A stretch of DNA of 64,000 nt from Nannocystis pusilla (GTDB lineage: Bacteria; Myxococcota_A; Polyangia; Nannocystales; Nannocystaceae). Below are positions 40,260 to 49,662 of the stretch, piece by piece. The position numbers and the translations under genes were made by a program. The stretch spans positions 59,260 to 123,259 of the forward strand of contig NZ_JAIRAU010000024.1 in the NCBI RefSeq assembly GCF_020073745.1. The letters run 5' to 3'. The notes under the pieces were generated by a model. The model was not told the origin of the DNA. It was given only the letters and a program-made list of their open reading frames with translations, and did no database searches. Within the stretch, counting starts at the first letter, position 1. Every line of letters begins with the position of its first letter.

Positions 40260-40547
40260 ATGACTGAGCAAGACACCACCACCGAGACCGAGACGCGCCA
40301 GCGCCGTGTCCTCACCGGCACCGTCGTGTCGGACAAGATGGACAAGACCATCGTCGTCCAGGTGCAGCGGCGCTTCAAGCACCCGCGCTACCGCAAGTAC
40401 GTCAGCGAGCGGCTGCGGTACAAGGCGCACGACGAGACCAACCAGGCCAAGGTCGGCGATGTCGTCCGCATCGTCAGCTGCCGGCCCCTGTCCCGCGAGA
40501 AGCGCTGGGCGCTCCAGGCGATCGTGGAGAAAGCGACGCTCGTATGA
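40260..40547 (+). CDS. rpsQ: 30S ribosomal protein S17
   Basis: A 95-residue S17 with OB fold (RRVLTGTVVSDKMDKTIVVQ). The first ~15 residues, rich in Thr and Glu, are an extra tail compared with E. coli S17. Its TGA overlaps the ATG of rplN. Confidence 0.96.
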   Translation: MTEQDTTTETETRQRRVLTGTVVSDKMDKTIVVQVQRRFKHPRYRKYVSERLRYKAHDETNQAKVGDVVRIVSCRPLSREKRWALQAIVEKATLV

Positions 40548-40912
40548 TTCAGGTCCAGTCCGTCCTCGACGTGGCCGACAACTCGGGCGCGCGCAAGCTG
40601 TTCTGCATCAAGGTGCTGGGCGGCTCGAAGCGCCGCTACGCGACCATCGGCGACATCATCGTCGTCTCGGTCCGCGACGCCCTGCCGAACAGCAAGGTGA
40701 AGAAGGGCTCGGTCATGAAGGCCGTCATCGTCCGCACGCGCAAGGGCGTGCGCCGGGTCGACGGCAGCGTGATCCGCTTCGACACCAACAGCGCGGTGCT
40801 GATCGACGCCCAGAAGCAGCCGATCGGGACCCGCATCTTCGGGCCCGTGGCGCGCGAGCTGCGGCAGAAGAACTACCTCAAGATCATCTCGCTGGCGCCG
40901 GAGGTGCTGTGA
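40544..40912 (+). CDS. rplN: 50S ribosomal protein L14
   Basis: A 122-residue L14 (MIQVQSVLDVADNSGARKLF), a near-universal length. It contacts the 30S subunit and the silencing factor RsfS. TGATG overlap with rplX. Confidence 0.97.
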   Translation: MIQVQSVLDVADNSGARKLFCIKVLGGSKRRYATIGDIIVVSVRDALPNSKVKKGSVMKAVIVRTRKGVRRVDGSVIRFDTNSAVLIDAQKQPIGTRIFGPVARELRQKNYLKIISLAPEVL

Positions 40913-41229
40913 TGCAGCGGATTCGTTCAGGCGACGAGGTCGTCGTCATCGCCGGAAAGCACAAGGGTCGCCGCGGCAAGGTGCTGCGGGTCGTGCCCGA
41001 GAGCGACCGAGTGGTCGTGCAGGGTGTCAACGTCGTCACCAAGCACGTCAAGCCCGGCAAAGAGAACCCCCAGGGCGGCATCGTGAAGCGCGAGGCCCCC
41101 GTCCACCTCTCCAACGTGATGCTCGCGGATCCGCAGTCGGGCGACCCGACGCGGGTGCGCTTCCAGGTCCTCGACGACGGCCGCAAGGTCCGCGTCGCGG
41201 TCAAGTCGGGCGAGCAGATCGACAAGTAA
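40912..41229 (+). CDS. rplX: 50S ribosomal protein L24
   Basis: A 105-residue L24 with a KOW motif (GDEVVVIAGKHKGRRGKVLR). An assembly initiator for 50S. The start overlaps the rplN stop. Confidence 0.96.
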   Translation: MQRIRSGDEVVVIAGKHKGRRGKVLRVVPESDRVVVQGVNVVTKHVKPGKENPQGGIVKREAPVHLSNVMLADPQSGDPTRVRFQVLDDGRKVRVAVKSGEQIDK

Positions 41230-41244
41230 CCGGAATTCGTCGTC

Positions 41245-41904
41245 ATGGCCAAGGCAGCACGCGCCGGCGGGGCACCCCCCGCCAAGAAGAAGGAAGCCGC
41301 CGGCTTCGGGTTCAAGTTCCAGCGGGTCCAGGAGGAGCCGCTCAAGCGCGAGGAGGGGTACGTACCCCGGCTCGTACAGAAGTACAGCGAGGTCGCGAGG
41401 CCCGCGCTCGTGTCCGAGTTCGGCTACAAGAACGCGCTCAACGTGCCGCGGATCGAGAAGGTCGTGCTCAACATCGGCCTCGGCGAGGCGATTCGCCAGC
41501 CGAAGCTGCTCGAGCAGGCGTTCGAGGTGCTCGGCAACATCACCGGTCAGCGGCCGGTGGTGACGCGCGCCAAGAAGTCGATCGCGACCTTCAAGCTCCG
41601 CGAGGGGATGAAGATCGGGTGCATGGTGACGTTGCGGGGCAACGTCATGTGGGAGTTCCTCGATCGTCTGCTGACGATCGCGCTCCCGCGCACCCGTGAC
41701 TTCCGCGGGGTCAGCCGCAAGGCCTTCGACGGCCGCGGCAACTTCACGCTCGGCGTGAAGGAAGTCCTGATCTTCCCCGAGGTCGATATCGACAAGCTCG
41801 ACAAGGTGCCGGGCATGAACATCTGCATTCACACCTCGGCCGGCACCGACAACGAGGGTCGCGCACTGCTCGAGAAGCTGGGGATGCCGTTCCGGCGCGC
41901 CTAA
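41245..41904 (+). CDS. rplE: 50S ribosomal protein L5 with N-terminal extension
   Basis: A 219-residue L5, about 40 residues longer than usual. The extra part is an Ala/Lys/Gly-rich N-terminus (AKAARAGGAPPAKKKEAAGF). The normal L5 starts near YVPRLVQKYSEVARP and runs through KVVLNIGLGEAI to GMNICIHTSAGTDNEGRALL. It contacts 5S rRNA and the P-site tRNA. The ATG used has no better alternative close to the core. rpsH follows after 13 nt; the rpsN normally between them is absent. Confidence 0.95.
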   Translation: MAKAARAGGAPPAKKKEAAGFGFKFQRVQEEPLKREEGYVPRLVQKYSEVARPALVSEFGYKNALNVPRIEKVVLNIGLGEAIRQPKLLEQAFEVLGNITGQRPVVTRAKKSIATFKLREGMKIGCMVTLRGNVMWEFLDRLLTIALPRTRDFRGVSRKAFDGRGNFTLGVKEVLIFPEVDIDKLDKVPGMNICIHTSAGTDNEGRALLEKLGMPFRRA

Positions 41905-41917
41905 AGGAGTCGCAATC

Positions 41918-42313
41918 ATGTCCATGACCGATCCCATTGCCGACATGCTGGCGCGCATCCGCAACGCGCAGCACGCCCAGCACCCCAGCTGCACGATGCC
42001 CGGCTCCAAGCAGAAGCTCCGCATCTGCCAGATCCTCAAGGAGGAGGGGTACATCTCCGACTTCTCGTGGCAGGACGACGACAAGCAGGGCCTGCTGTCG
42101 GTCCAGCTCAAGTACCAGGGCGAAGAGGCCGCCATCGAGGGCATGCGCCGGATCAGCCGCCCGGGCCAGCGCGCCTACTCCCGCGGCAAGGACATCCCCA
42201 AGGTCCACAACGGCCTCGGGATCCTGATCGTCTCGACCTCGCGTGGCCTGATGACCGACCGCGCCGCCCGGCGACAGGGCATCGGCGGCGAGCTCATCTG
42301 CAGCGTCTGGTGA
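41918..42313 (+). CDS. rpsH: 30S ribosomal protein S8
   Basis: A 131-residue S8 (MTDPIADMLARIRNAQHAQH) ending with STSRGLMTDRAARRQGIGGE. It binds the central domain of 16S rRNA and is the usual repressor of the spc operon. AAAGGAG precedes the start. Confidence 0.97.
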   Translation: MSMTDPIADMLARIRNAQHAQHPSCTMPGSKQKLRICQILKEEGYISDFSWQDDDKQGLLSVQLKYQGEEAAIEGMRRISRPGQRAYSRGKDIPKVHNGLGILIVSTSRGLMTDRAARRQGIGGELICSVW

Positions 42314-42345
42314 TTCGAACCGCCGCCGCGTGAAGGAACAAGACC

Positions 42346-42891
42346 ATGAGTCGTATCGGCAAATCTCCAGTGAAGATCCCCAAGGGGGTCACCGTGACCG
42401 TCAAGGGGCAGACGCTGTCGGTCAAGGGTCCGCAGGGCAGCCTCGACTTCGAGGTCCCGGCCGTGATCCAGTTCAAGGTCGAGGGTGACACGATCACCTT
42501 CACCCGTACCGGCGAGGACGGGACCCTGCGCGCGCTGCACGGCACCGCGCGGGCGATGACGGCGAACATGCTGACCGGCGTCTCGGTCGGCTTCACGCGC
42601 ACCCTCGACATCGTCGGCGTCGGTTACCGCGCCGCGGTCAAGGGCGACGTCGTCGACCTGACGCTCGGCTTCTCGCACCCGGTCAACTACAAGCTGCCCG
42701 AGGGCGTCAAGGCCGAGGTCGACAAGGACGGCAAGCTGCACGTCAAGTCGGCGAGCAAGGCCCTGCTCGGCCAGGTCGCCTCCGACCTGCGCAACTTCCG
42801 GCCGCCGGAGCCCTACAAGGGCAAGGGCGTACGTTATCTGAACGAGAAAATCACCCTGAAGGAAGGCAAGGCCCGCGGTAAAGGCAAGTAG
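42346..42891 (+). CDS. rplF: 50S ribosomal protein L6
   Basis: A 181-residue L6 (MSRIGKSPVKIPKGVTVTVK) with the C-terminal NFRPPEPYKGKGVRY near the sarcin-ricin loop. Normal length and order. Confidence 0.97.
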   Translation: MSRIGKSPVKIPKGVTVTVKGQTLSVKGPQGSLDFEVPAVIQFKVEGDTITFTRTGEDGTLRALHGTARAMTANMLTGVSVGFTRTLDIVGVGYRAAVKGDVVDLTLGFSHPVNYKLPEGVKAEVDKDGKLHVKSASKALLGQVASDLRNFRPPEPYKGKGVRYLNEKITLKEGKARGKGK

Positions 42892-42912
42892 CCGCGCGCT
42901 GGGAGTTCGACC

Positions 42913-43272
42913 ATGCCCTCGCCCAAAGAACAGATCCGGCTGCGCCGCAAAGCCAGCATTCGCAAGCGGGTCCACGGCACCACGGAGCGTCCGCGCCTCT
43001 CGGTGTTCCGCAGCGCCAAGCACATCTACGCCCAGGTCATCGACGACAGCACGTCGGCGACGCTGGTCGCCTCCTCCTCGCTCGTCAAGGAGCTGGCCTC
43101 CGAGAGCGAGAAGACCAAGCGCGAGCTGGCCGAGCTCGTCGGCAGCGCCATCGCCAAGGCCTGCCTGGCCAAAGGCATCACCAAGGTCGTGTTCGACCGC
43201 AACGGCTACATCTACCACGGCCGGGTCAAGGCCCTGGCCGACGGCGCGCGAGCGGGTGGCCTCGACTTCTAG
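42913..43272 (+). CDS. rplR: 50S ribosomal protein L18
   Basis: A 119-residue L18 (KRVHGTTERPRLSVFRSAKH), a 5S rRNA-binding protein, ending KALADGARAGGLDF. Between rplF and rpsE as usual. Confidence 0.97.
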   Translation: MPSPKEQIRLRRKASIRKRVHGTTERPRLSVFRSAKHIYAQVIDDSTSATLVASSSLVKELASESEKTKRELAELVGSAIAKACLAKGITKVVFDRNGYIYHGRVKALADGARAGGLDF

Positions 43273-43281
43273 GATCCAGTC

Positions 43282-43779
43282 ATGATCGACATCGAATCTC
43301 TCGGAGAACTGGTCGACCGCGTCGTCTACATCAACCGCGTGGCGAAGGTCGTCAAGGGCGGCCGGCGCTTCAGCTTCAGCGCGCTGGTCGTCATCGGCAA
43401 CGAGCGCGGCTGGGTGGGCATCGGCTACGGCAAGGCCAAGGAAGTCCCGGAGGCGATCCGCAAGGCCAACGACCTCGCGCGCAAGAACCTGTTCCAGGTC
43501 CCGCTCGCGGGCGCGACGATCCCCCACGAGGTCATCGGTCACCACGGCGCCGGCACGGTGCTGTTGCGGCCGGCCTCGCCGGGTACCGGCGTCATCGCCG
43601 GCGGCGCGGTGCGTGCGGTCGTCGAGTGCGCGGGCATCCACGACATCCTGAGCAAGTGCATCGGCACCAACAACCCGCAGAACGTCATCCACGCGACGCT
43701 GGACGCGCTCCAGCGGCTGCGCGCGCCGGAGTCGGTGTCGCGTCGCCGCGGCCTCGCGGTGGCCGAGCTTACGCAGTAG
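43282..43779 (+). CDS. rpsE: 30S ribosomal protein S5
   Basis: A 165-residue S5. The dsRBD-like loop VYINRVAKVVKGGRRFSFSA is where spectinomycin-resistance changes arise, and it looks wild-type. VVGNERGWVG-like and GTGVIAGGAVRAVVECAGI segments follow. It acts in decoding fidelity. Confidence 0.97.
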   Translation: MIDIESLGELVDRVVYINRVAKVVKGGRRFSFSALVVIGNERGWVGIGYGKAKEVPEAIRKANDLARKNLFQVPLAGATIPHEVIGHHGAGTVLLRPASPGTGVIAGGAVRAVVECAGIHDILSKCIGTNNPQNVIHATLDALQRLRAPESVSRRRGLAVAELTQ

Positions 43780-43789
43780 GAGCACAGCC

Positions 43790-43978
43790 ATGGCCCTCAA
43801 GCTCAAAGTGACCCTCGTCCGCAGCCCGATCCACCGCGAGCAGTCGCAGAAGGACACTGTCCGCGGGCTTGGCCTGCGCCGCCTGCATCACTCGCGCGTG
43901 CTCGACGACACCCCGTCGATCCGCGGCATGATCCGCAAGATCCAACACCTCGTCGCCGTCGAGCCGGCCGACGAGTAA
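43790..43978 (+). CDS. rpmD: 50S ribosomal protein L30
   Basis: A 62-residue L30 (LKVTLVRSPIHREQSQKDTV, then GLGLRRLHHSRVLDDTPSIR). Compact normal form between rpsE and rplO. Confidence 0.95.
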   Translation: MALKLKVTLVRSPIHREQSQKDTVRGLGLRRLHHSRVLDDTPSIRGMIRKIQHLVAVEPADE

Positions 43979-43999
43979 GCCGAAGGGAACGGTCCCATC

Positions 44000-44464
44000 A
44001 TGGGTACTACACTTGAAACACTGCAGCCGCCGGCCGGCGCCCGGAAGCGTCGCAAGCGCGTCGGTCGCGGTATCGGTTCGCGTCGCGGCAAGACCTCGAC
44101 CCGCGGCGTCAAGGGTCAGCTCGCGCGTCACAACCAGATGCCCGACCACTTCGAGGGCGGTCAGAACCCGCTCCAGCGGCGCGTCCCGAAGCGGGGCTTC
44201 ATCAGCCTCAACCGCGACGAGTACCACGGCGTCAACGTCGGCGTGCTCGAGGGCAAGTTCGCCGCCGGCGAAGAGGTCTCGCTCGAGAGCCTGCGGGCCA
44301 AGCGCCTGATCCCGAAGCGGGTCAAGCAGGTGAAGCTGCTCGGCACCGGCGAGCTCAAGACCGCGCTCAAGGTCAACGTCGCCAAGGTCAGCGAGTCGGC
44401 CCGTCAGAAGGTCGAGGCCGCGGGCGGCTCCATCCAGGAGTCCGCCACGCCCGCCGAGGGCTGA
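44000..44464 (+). CDS. rplO: 50S ribosomal protein L15
   Basis: A 154-residue L15: KRRKRVGRGIGSRRGKTSTR, GQLARHNQMPDHFEGGQNPL and a short acidic tail. A late-assembly 50S protein. A hairpin and a 244-nt gap separate it from secY. Confidence 0.96.
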   Translation: MGTTLETLQPPAGARKRRKRVGRGIGSRRGKTSTRGVKGQLARHNQMPDHFEGGQNPLQRRVPKRGFISLNRDEYHGVNVGVLEGKFAAGEEVSLESLRAKRLIPKRVKQVKLLGTGELKTALKVNVAKVSESARQKVEAAGGSIQESATPAEG

Positions 44465-44472
44465 GCGTCAGA

Positions 44473-44500
44473 GCTGGCCTTTCGGGGCCGTCAGGCCAGC
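44473..44500 (+). terminator. Hairpin after rplO
   Basis: GCTGGCCT (44473-44480) pairs with AGGCCAGC (44493-44500) around a 12-nt loop, with no U-run. The remaining gap to secY (44501-44708) is GC-rich with no clear promoter. The hairpin could act as a weak terminator or mRNA-processing site. Confidence 0.35.
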
Positions 44501-44708
44501 AGGCCGCGCACCGTGATACCGGTCACCGGGTGCGCGGCCTTTCGTACGTCGGCCGGGCCGCCGAACGGCGCCCGGCCGAAGTTCGTCGCGGGGCCGGCTG
44601 CGGCGCCGGGCGGCATGGGGTACAAGTTGTCGCCGAAGCCTCCGGGCCCGAGGGCCCGCCCGTCTGGCCGTCAGATCGGGCACGAGAAGGGGCAAGCTGG
44701 GATCGCCG

Positions 44709-46025
44709 ATGGGTGTCATCATCAACATCTTCAAGCTGCCGGAGCTGCGCAAGCGTGTGCTTTTCACGCTGGCGATGCTGGCCGTCTACCGCTTCGGCGT
44801 GTTCGTGGCCGTGCCCGGCGTCGACCGCACCGTCATGGACGACATCGTCCGCCAGGGAGCGGGCGGCTTCCTCGGCTATCTGAACATGTTCAGCGGCGGC
44901 GCGCTGAGCAACCTGTCCGTGTTCGCGCTCGGCATCATGCCGTACATCAGCGCCAGCATCATCATGCAGCTGATGACCGCGGTCATTCCGCGGCTGGAGA
45001 TGCTGAGCAAAGAGGGTGAGACCGGCCGCCGCAAGATCAACCAGTACAGCCGCTACGGCACGGTGTTCCTGTCGGTGGTCCAGGGCTGGTTCATGGCCAC
45101 CTGGCTCGAGTCGCAGAACGCCCCCGGGCAGACGCTGGTGCTCGACCCCGGGCTCGCGTTCCGCTTGATGACGATCCTGACCCTGACCGCAGGGACATGC
45201 TTCATCATGTGGTTGGGCGAGCAGATCACCGAGAAGGGCATCGGCAACGGGATCTCGCTCATCATCTTCGCCGGCATCGTCGCCGACCTCCCGGTCGCGC
45301 TGTACCAGCTGTGGCAGAAGACCCAGGACGACCCCGAGAACTTCGGGCCGATGTTCATCGCCATCCTCGGCGCGCTGGTCATCGCCGTGATCGCCTTCGT
45401 CGTGATCATGGAGCGCGGCCAGCGACGGATTCAGGTCCAGTACGCCAAACGTGTAGTCGGGCGGCAGATGTTCGGCGGCAACGCCAACTACCTGCCGCTC
45501 CGCCTTAACAGCGCCGGCGTCATCCCGCCGATCTTCGCCAGCTCGATCCTCATGTTCCCGAGCCAGATCGCGGGCATGACCGGCTCCTCGTCGATGCAGT
45601 GGTTCTCGAACGCCCTGCGTTACGATGGCTGGCTGTACCTCACCGCCTTCGTGGCGCTCGTGATCTTCTTCACGTTTTTCTACACATCGCTGCAGTTCAA
45701 CCCGGTCGACGTGGCCGACAACCTGAAGAAGCAGAACGCGTCGATCCCCGGGATCCGCCCTGGCAAGCGGACGGCCGAGTACATCGACTTCATCCTCACG
45801 CGCCTGACGTTCGCCGGCGCCTGGTACATCGCCGCGGTCTGCGTCCTGCCGACCCTGCTGCAGACCAAATTCAACGTCCCGTTCTACTACGGAGGCACTT
45901 CGCTGCTGATCGTCGTCGGCGTCGCCCTCGACACGGCGCAGCAGATCGAGAGCCACCTGGTGACCCGTTCGTACGAGGGATTCGCCGGTCCTGGCGGGCC
46001 GCGGGTCCGCGGGCGCCGGGGCTAA
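44709..46025 (+). CDS. secY: Preprotein translocase subunit SecY
   Basis: A 438-residue membrane protein with ten membrane segments. It starts NIFKLPELRKRVLFTLAMLA and keeps the cytoplasmic loop RRIQVQYAKRVVGRQMFGG and the plug/pore region FSGGALSNLSVFALGIMPYI. It forms the Sec channel with SecE (18915). A copy of the dispersed motif (45183-45200) is read in frame as Leu-Thr-Ala-Gly-Thr-Cys. The adk and map genes that often follow secY are absent. Confidence 0.97.
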   Translation: MGVIINIFKLPELRKRVLFTLAMLAVYRFGVFVAVPGVDRTVMDDIVRQGAGGFLGYLNMFSGGALSNLSVFALGIMPYISASIIMQLMTAVIPRLEMLSKEGETGRRKINQYSRYGTVFLSVVQGWFMATWLESQNAPGQTLVLDPGLAFRLMTILTLTAGTCFIMWLGEQITEKGIGNGISLIIFAGIVADLPVALYQLWQKTQDDPENFGPMFIAILGALVIAVIAFVVIMERGQRRIQVQYAKRVVGRQMFGGNANYLPLRLNSAGVIPPIFASSILMFPSQIAGMTGSSSMQWFSNALRYDGWLYLTAFVALVIFFTFFYTSLQFNPVDVADNLKKQNASIPGIRPGKRTAEYIDFILTRLTFAGAWYIAAVCVLPTLLQTKFNVPFYYGGTSLLIVVGVALDTAQQIESHLVTRSYEGFAGPGGPRVRGRRG

Positions 46026-46233
46026 CTCACACGGAGCCGAGCGCGCCGGTCTGGTGCCGGCCTGGACTATCGGCGGCCTTTTTGCCACCTTTTCGCCCTT
46101 CCTTGACCCCCCCTGGGGGTCCTTGAGCTTAAGTACCGGGCCATTCACGGCCCCGGACCAGTCGACAGTCCGTGTCGGCGGTCCGAACTCGACGGTGCCG
46201 CGAGGGCCGTCGACGCACCGAGGTCTCTTCTCT
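46026..46233 (+). other. secY-infA intergenic region
   Basis: 208 nt. GGCC-rich stems followed by CTTTTTG near 46078-46083 look like a weak terminator after secY. TTGACC (46103-46108) sits in a GACCCCC/GGGGGTC hairpin, and a possible -10 (TTAAGT, 46129) is badly spaced. Some internal promoter for the alpha-operon genes is likely but not firmly identified. Confidence 0.35.
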
Positions 46234-46467
46234 GTGAACCCCACGCACGCCGACACCTTCGAGGCCACAGTGGTCGCTGAGTTGCCCCAGCAGCTGTACC
46301 GCCTCGAGGCCGAGCCGCCGACACAAGCTGTCCTCACGGCCAGCCTGTCCGCGGAGGCGCGGCGCCTCGGTGTGCACGTACGGACGGGGCAACGTGTGCT
46401 GGTCCGCAGGGCCAGTCTCGATCCAGGTCGCGGTGTCATCACCGGTCTGGCGCTCCGCCAGGCCTAG
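46234..46467 (+). CDS. infA: Divergent translation initiation factor IF-1
   Basis: A 77-residue protein starting at GTG 46234 (VNPTHADTFEATVVAELPQQ). It occupies exactly the infA slot between secY and rpmJ. It follows the IF-1 OB-fold pattern: x-E-x-TV-x-E-x-LP-x-x-x-(F/Y)R, a V-x-TA-x-(I/L)S strand, then R-x-x-x-(I/V)-x-x-TG-(D/Q)-(K/R)-V-x-V, and D-x-x-(K/R)-G-x-I near the end. Conservation is far lower than in normal IF-1, where this protein is among the most conserved: the typical NGH and KMRKNYIRI stretches are replaced. It may be a relaxed paralogue, with the main infA elsewhere. GAGG lies 9 nt before the GTG. The longer frame upstream to 46054 is not supported. Confidence 0.6.
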   Translation: MNPTHADTFEATVVAELPQQLYRLEAEPPTQAVLTASLSAEARRLGVHVRTGQRVLVRRASLDPGRGVITGLALRQA

Positions 46468-46491
46468 CCGCCACCTTCGCCAAGAGGAACA

Positions 46492-46605
46492 ATGAAAGTC
46501 AGAGCCAGCGTTCGAAAGATCTGCGACAAGTGCAAGGTCATCCGCCGCAAAGGTGTCGTGCGGGTGATCTGCGACAACCCCAAGCACAAGCAGCGGCAGG
46601 GCTAG
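46492..46605 (+). CDS. rpmJ: 50S ribosomal protein L36
   Basis: A 37-residue protein, MKVRASVRKICDKCKVIRRK onward, with the zinc ligands CDKC (11-14), C27 and H32. Follows infA by 24 nt (AAGAGGAACA before ATG) and precedes rpsM, the standard alpha-operon head. Confidence 0.97.
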   Translation: MKVRASVRKICDKCKVIRRKGVVRVICDNPKHKQRQG

Positions 46606-46615
46606 GAGGACCACC

Positions 46616-46990
46616 ATGGCACGCATTGCAGGGGTGGACCTGCCCCGGAACAAGCGCATCGAGATCGCGCTCACCTACATCTACGGCATCGGCCGCGTCA
46701 CGGCGCAGAAGATCCTCGACAAGTCCGGCGTCGGCGCGGCGATCCGCACCGACGACCTGACCGACGATCAGCTCGCCGCGATCCGCAGCGTCATCGAGAG
46801 CGACCACAAGGTCGAGGGTGACCTCCGCCGCGACGTCCAGATGAACATCAAGCGCCTGATGGACCTCGGCTGCTACCGCGGCCTCCGTCACCGCCGCGGC
46901 CTGCCGGTCCGCGGCCAGCGCACCCACACCAACGCCCGCACGCGCAAGGGCCCCAAGCGGGGCACCGTGGCGGCCAAGAGGAAGGTCTGA
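46616..46990 (+). CDS. rpsM: 30S ribosomal protein S13
   Basis: A 124-residue S13 (MARIAGVDLPRNKRIEIALT, later YRGLRHRRGLPVRGQRTHTN). Head-domain protein contacting L5 and the P-site tRNA. AGGAGG precedes the start. Confidence 0.97.
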   Translation: MARIAGVDLPRNKRIEIALTYIYGIGRVTAQKILDKSGVGAAIRTDDLTDDQLAAIRSVIESDHKVEGDLRRDVQMNIKRLMDLGCYRGLRHRRGLPVRGQRTHTNARTRKGPKRGTVAAKRKV

Positions 46991-46993
46991 GCC

Positions 46994-47395
46994 ATGGCGA
47001 CTACCAAGGATGCCGACAAGGGCAAGGCCAAGCGTCGCGTCAAGAAGAACGTCGCGACGGGCGTCGTCTACATCAACTCGACCTTCAACAACACGCTCAT
47101 CACCATCACCGACGTCAACGGCAACACGATCGCGTGGGCCTCGGCGGGTGTGCGTGGTTTCAAGGGCTCGCGCAAGTCGACGCCGTTCGCCGCTCAGCTG
47201 GCGGCCGACGACGCGGCGCGCAAGGCCCAGGACCACGGCATGCAGAGCGTCTCGGTCCGCGTGTCGGGCCCCGGTGCCGGCCGCGAGTCGGCGCTCCGCG
47301 GCCTGCAGTCGGCGGGTCTGCGCATCACTTCGATCAAGGACGTCACGCCGATCCCGCACAACGGCTGCCGCCCGCCCAAGCGGAGGAGGGTCTGA
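46994..47395 (+). CDS. rpsK: 30S ribosomal protein S11
   Basis: A 133-residue S11 with NSTFNNTLITITDVNGNTIA and the C-terminal KDVTPIPHNGCRPPKRRRV. Platform protein. Starts 3 nt after rpsM. Confidence 0.97.
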   Translation: MATTKDADKGKAKRRVKKNVATGVVYINSTFNNTLITITDVNGNTIAWASAGVRGFKGSRKSTPFAAQLAADDAARKAQDHGMQSVSVRVSGPGAGRESALRGLQSAGLRITSIKDVTPIPHNGCRPPKRRRV

Positions 47396-47398
47396 ACC

Positions 47399-48028
47399 AT
47401 GGCTCGCTACATCGGTCCCGTGTGCCGGCTGTGCCGGCGTGAAGATGCCAAGCTGTTCCTCAAGGGCGATCGCTGCTTCACCGACAAGTGCGGCTACGAG
47501 CGGCGCCAGTACCCCCCGGGTCAGCACGGCCAGGGTCGCAAGAAGCGGCCGAGCGACTACGGCCAGCAGCTGCGCGAGAAGCAGAAGGTCAAGCGCATCT
47601 ACGGCCTGCTCGAGAAGCAGTTCCGCGGCTACTACTACCGCGCCTCGCGGATGAAGGGCGTGACCGGCGAGAACCTGCTCGCCCTGCTCGAGCGTCGGCT
47701 CGACAACGTCACCCTGCGCTGCGGCTTCTCCTCGAGCCACGCCGAGGCCCGCCAGCTCGTGCGTCACGGCCACTTCCTGGTCAACGGCAAGCGGATCAAC
47801 ATCCCGAGCTACCAGGTGCGCGCCGGCGACGTCGTCGAGGTCCGCGACAACAGCAAGAAGATCCAGCGCATCGTCGACGCCCTCGGGCAGGTCGACCGGG
47901 TCCCGCGGCCGGCGTGGATCGATCTCGACAAGGAGAACATGCGCGGCAAGATCACCGCGCTGCCGTCTCGGTCGGACATCTCGGCGGACATCGACGAGCA
48001 GCTCATCGTCGAGCTGTACTCGAAGTAA
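47399..48028 (+). CDS. rpsD: 30S ribosomal protein S4
   Basis: A 209-residue S4 with four N-terminal Cys (CRLCRR at 9-14, then Cys 26 and Cys 31), so it is the zinc-binding form. The S4 RNA-binding domain follows (RRLDNVTLRCGFSSSHAEAR). It nucleates 30S assembly and often represses the alpha operon. Starts 3 nt after rpsK. Confidence 0.97.
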   Translation: MARYIGPVCRLCRREDAKLFLKGDRCFTDKCGYERRQYPPGQHGQGRKKRPSDYGQQLREKQKVKRIYGLLEKQFRGYYYRASRMKGVTGENLLALLERRLDNVTLRCGFSSSHAEARQLVRHGHFLVNGKRINIPSYQVRAGDVVEVRDNSKKIQRIVDALGQVDRVPRPAWIDLDKENMRGKITALPSRSDISADIDEQLIVELYSK

Positions 48029-48045
48029 CCACAACGGAGGGACGA

Positions 48046-49059
<1,014 letters not shown>

Positions 49060-49064
49060 CCGCC

Positions 49065-49541
49065 ATGCGCCACCAGAACGCTGGCCGCAAGTTCAGCCGC
49101 AGCTCGTCGCACCGACGCGCCATGTTCCGCAACATGGTCACGTCGCTGCTCGAGCACCAGCGCATCACCACCACCGAGCCGAAGGCTAAGGAGCTCCGGC
49201 GCCTGGCCGAGCGCACGATCACCACGGCGCTCCGCCTCGGTGACCTGCTCACCAAGCCGAAGGAGCAGCGCTCCGTGGCCGAGCAGGGCAAGTACGTGCA
49301 CGCCCTCCGCATGGCGGGCCGCATGGTCCGCTCGCGCGACGCGCTGCACAAGCTGTTCACCGACATCGCACCGCAGCTCCGCGGCCGCCCCGGCGGCTAC
49401 ACGCGGATCCTCAAGGTCGGCACCCGCCCCGGTGACGCCGCGCCGATGGCGATCCTCGAGATCGTCACCTTCAAGCTGCCCGCCGCCGCACCCGCGGCCG
49501 CCGGCGGCGCCTCGGCGACCGGCTCCGAGTCGGCCGACTGA
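49065..49541 (+). CDS. rplQ: 50S ribosomal protein L17
   Basis: A 158-residue L17 (MRHQNAGRKFSRSSSHRRAM) with a C-terminal Ala/Gly/Ser-rich tail of about 25 residues beyond the E. coli protein. Last gene of the block; a terminator follows. Confidence 0.96.
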   Translation: MRHQNAGRKFSRSSSHRRAMFRNMVTSLLEHQRITTTEPKAKELRRLAERTITTALRLGDLLTKPKEQRSVAEQGKYVHALRMAGRMVRSRDALHKLFTDIAPQLRGRPGGYTRILKVGTRPGDAAPMAILEIVTFKLPAAAPAAAGGASATGSESAD

Positions 49542-49570
49542 GACGCCGCGGCCGCCCGGCCGCTGAACCG

Positions 49571-49610
49571 AGCGAGAAGGCTCGCGCTCCGGCGCGGGCC
49601 TTCTTGCTTG
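49571..49610 (+). terminator. Terminator of the ribosomal block
   Basis: A long imperfect stem (AGCGAGAAGGC...GCCTTCTTGCT, 49571-49608) with a short GC-rich loop and a T-rich 3' arm, 30 nt after rplQ. Confidence 0.6.
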
Positions 49611-49662
49611 GGTCCGATGCTCGTGACCTCTGCGGCGATGCGGAGCGGGCGTCGTTCTCGAA

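Noticed and set aside
46054..46233. N-terminal extension of the infA frame back to 46054
   Set aside because: The extra 60 residues have no IF-1 similarity and contain the probable promoter/terminator region; GTG 46234 gives a normal IF-1 length.
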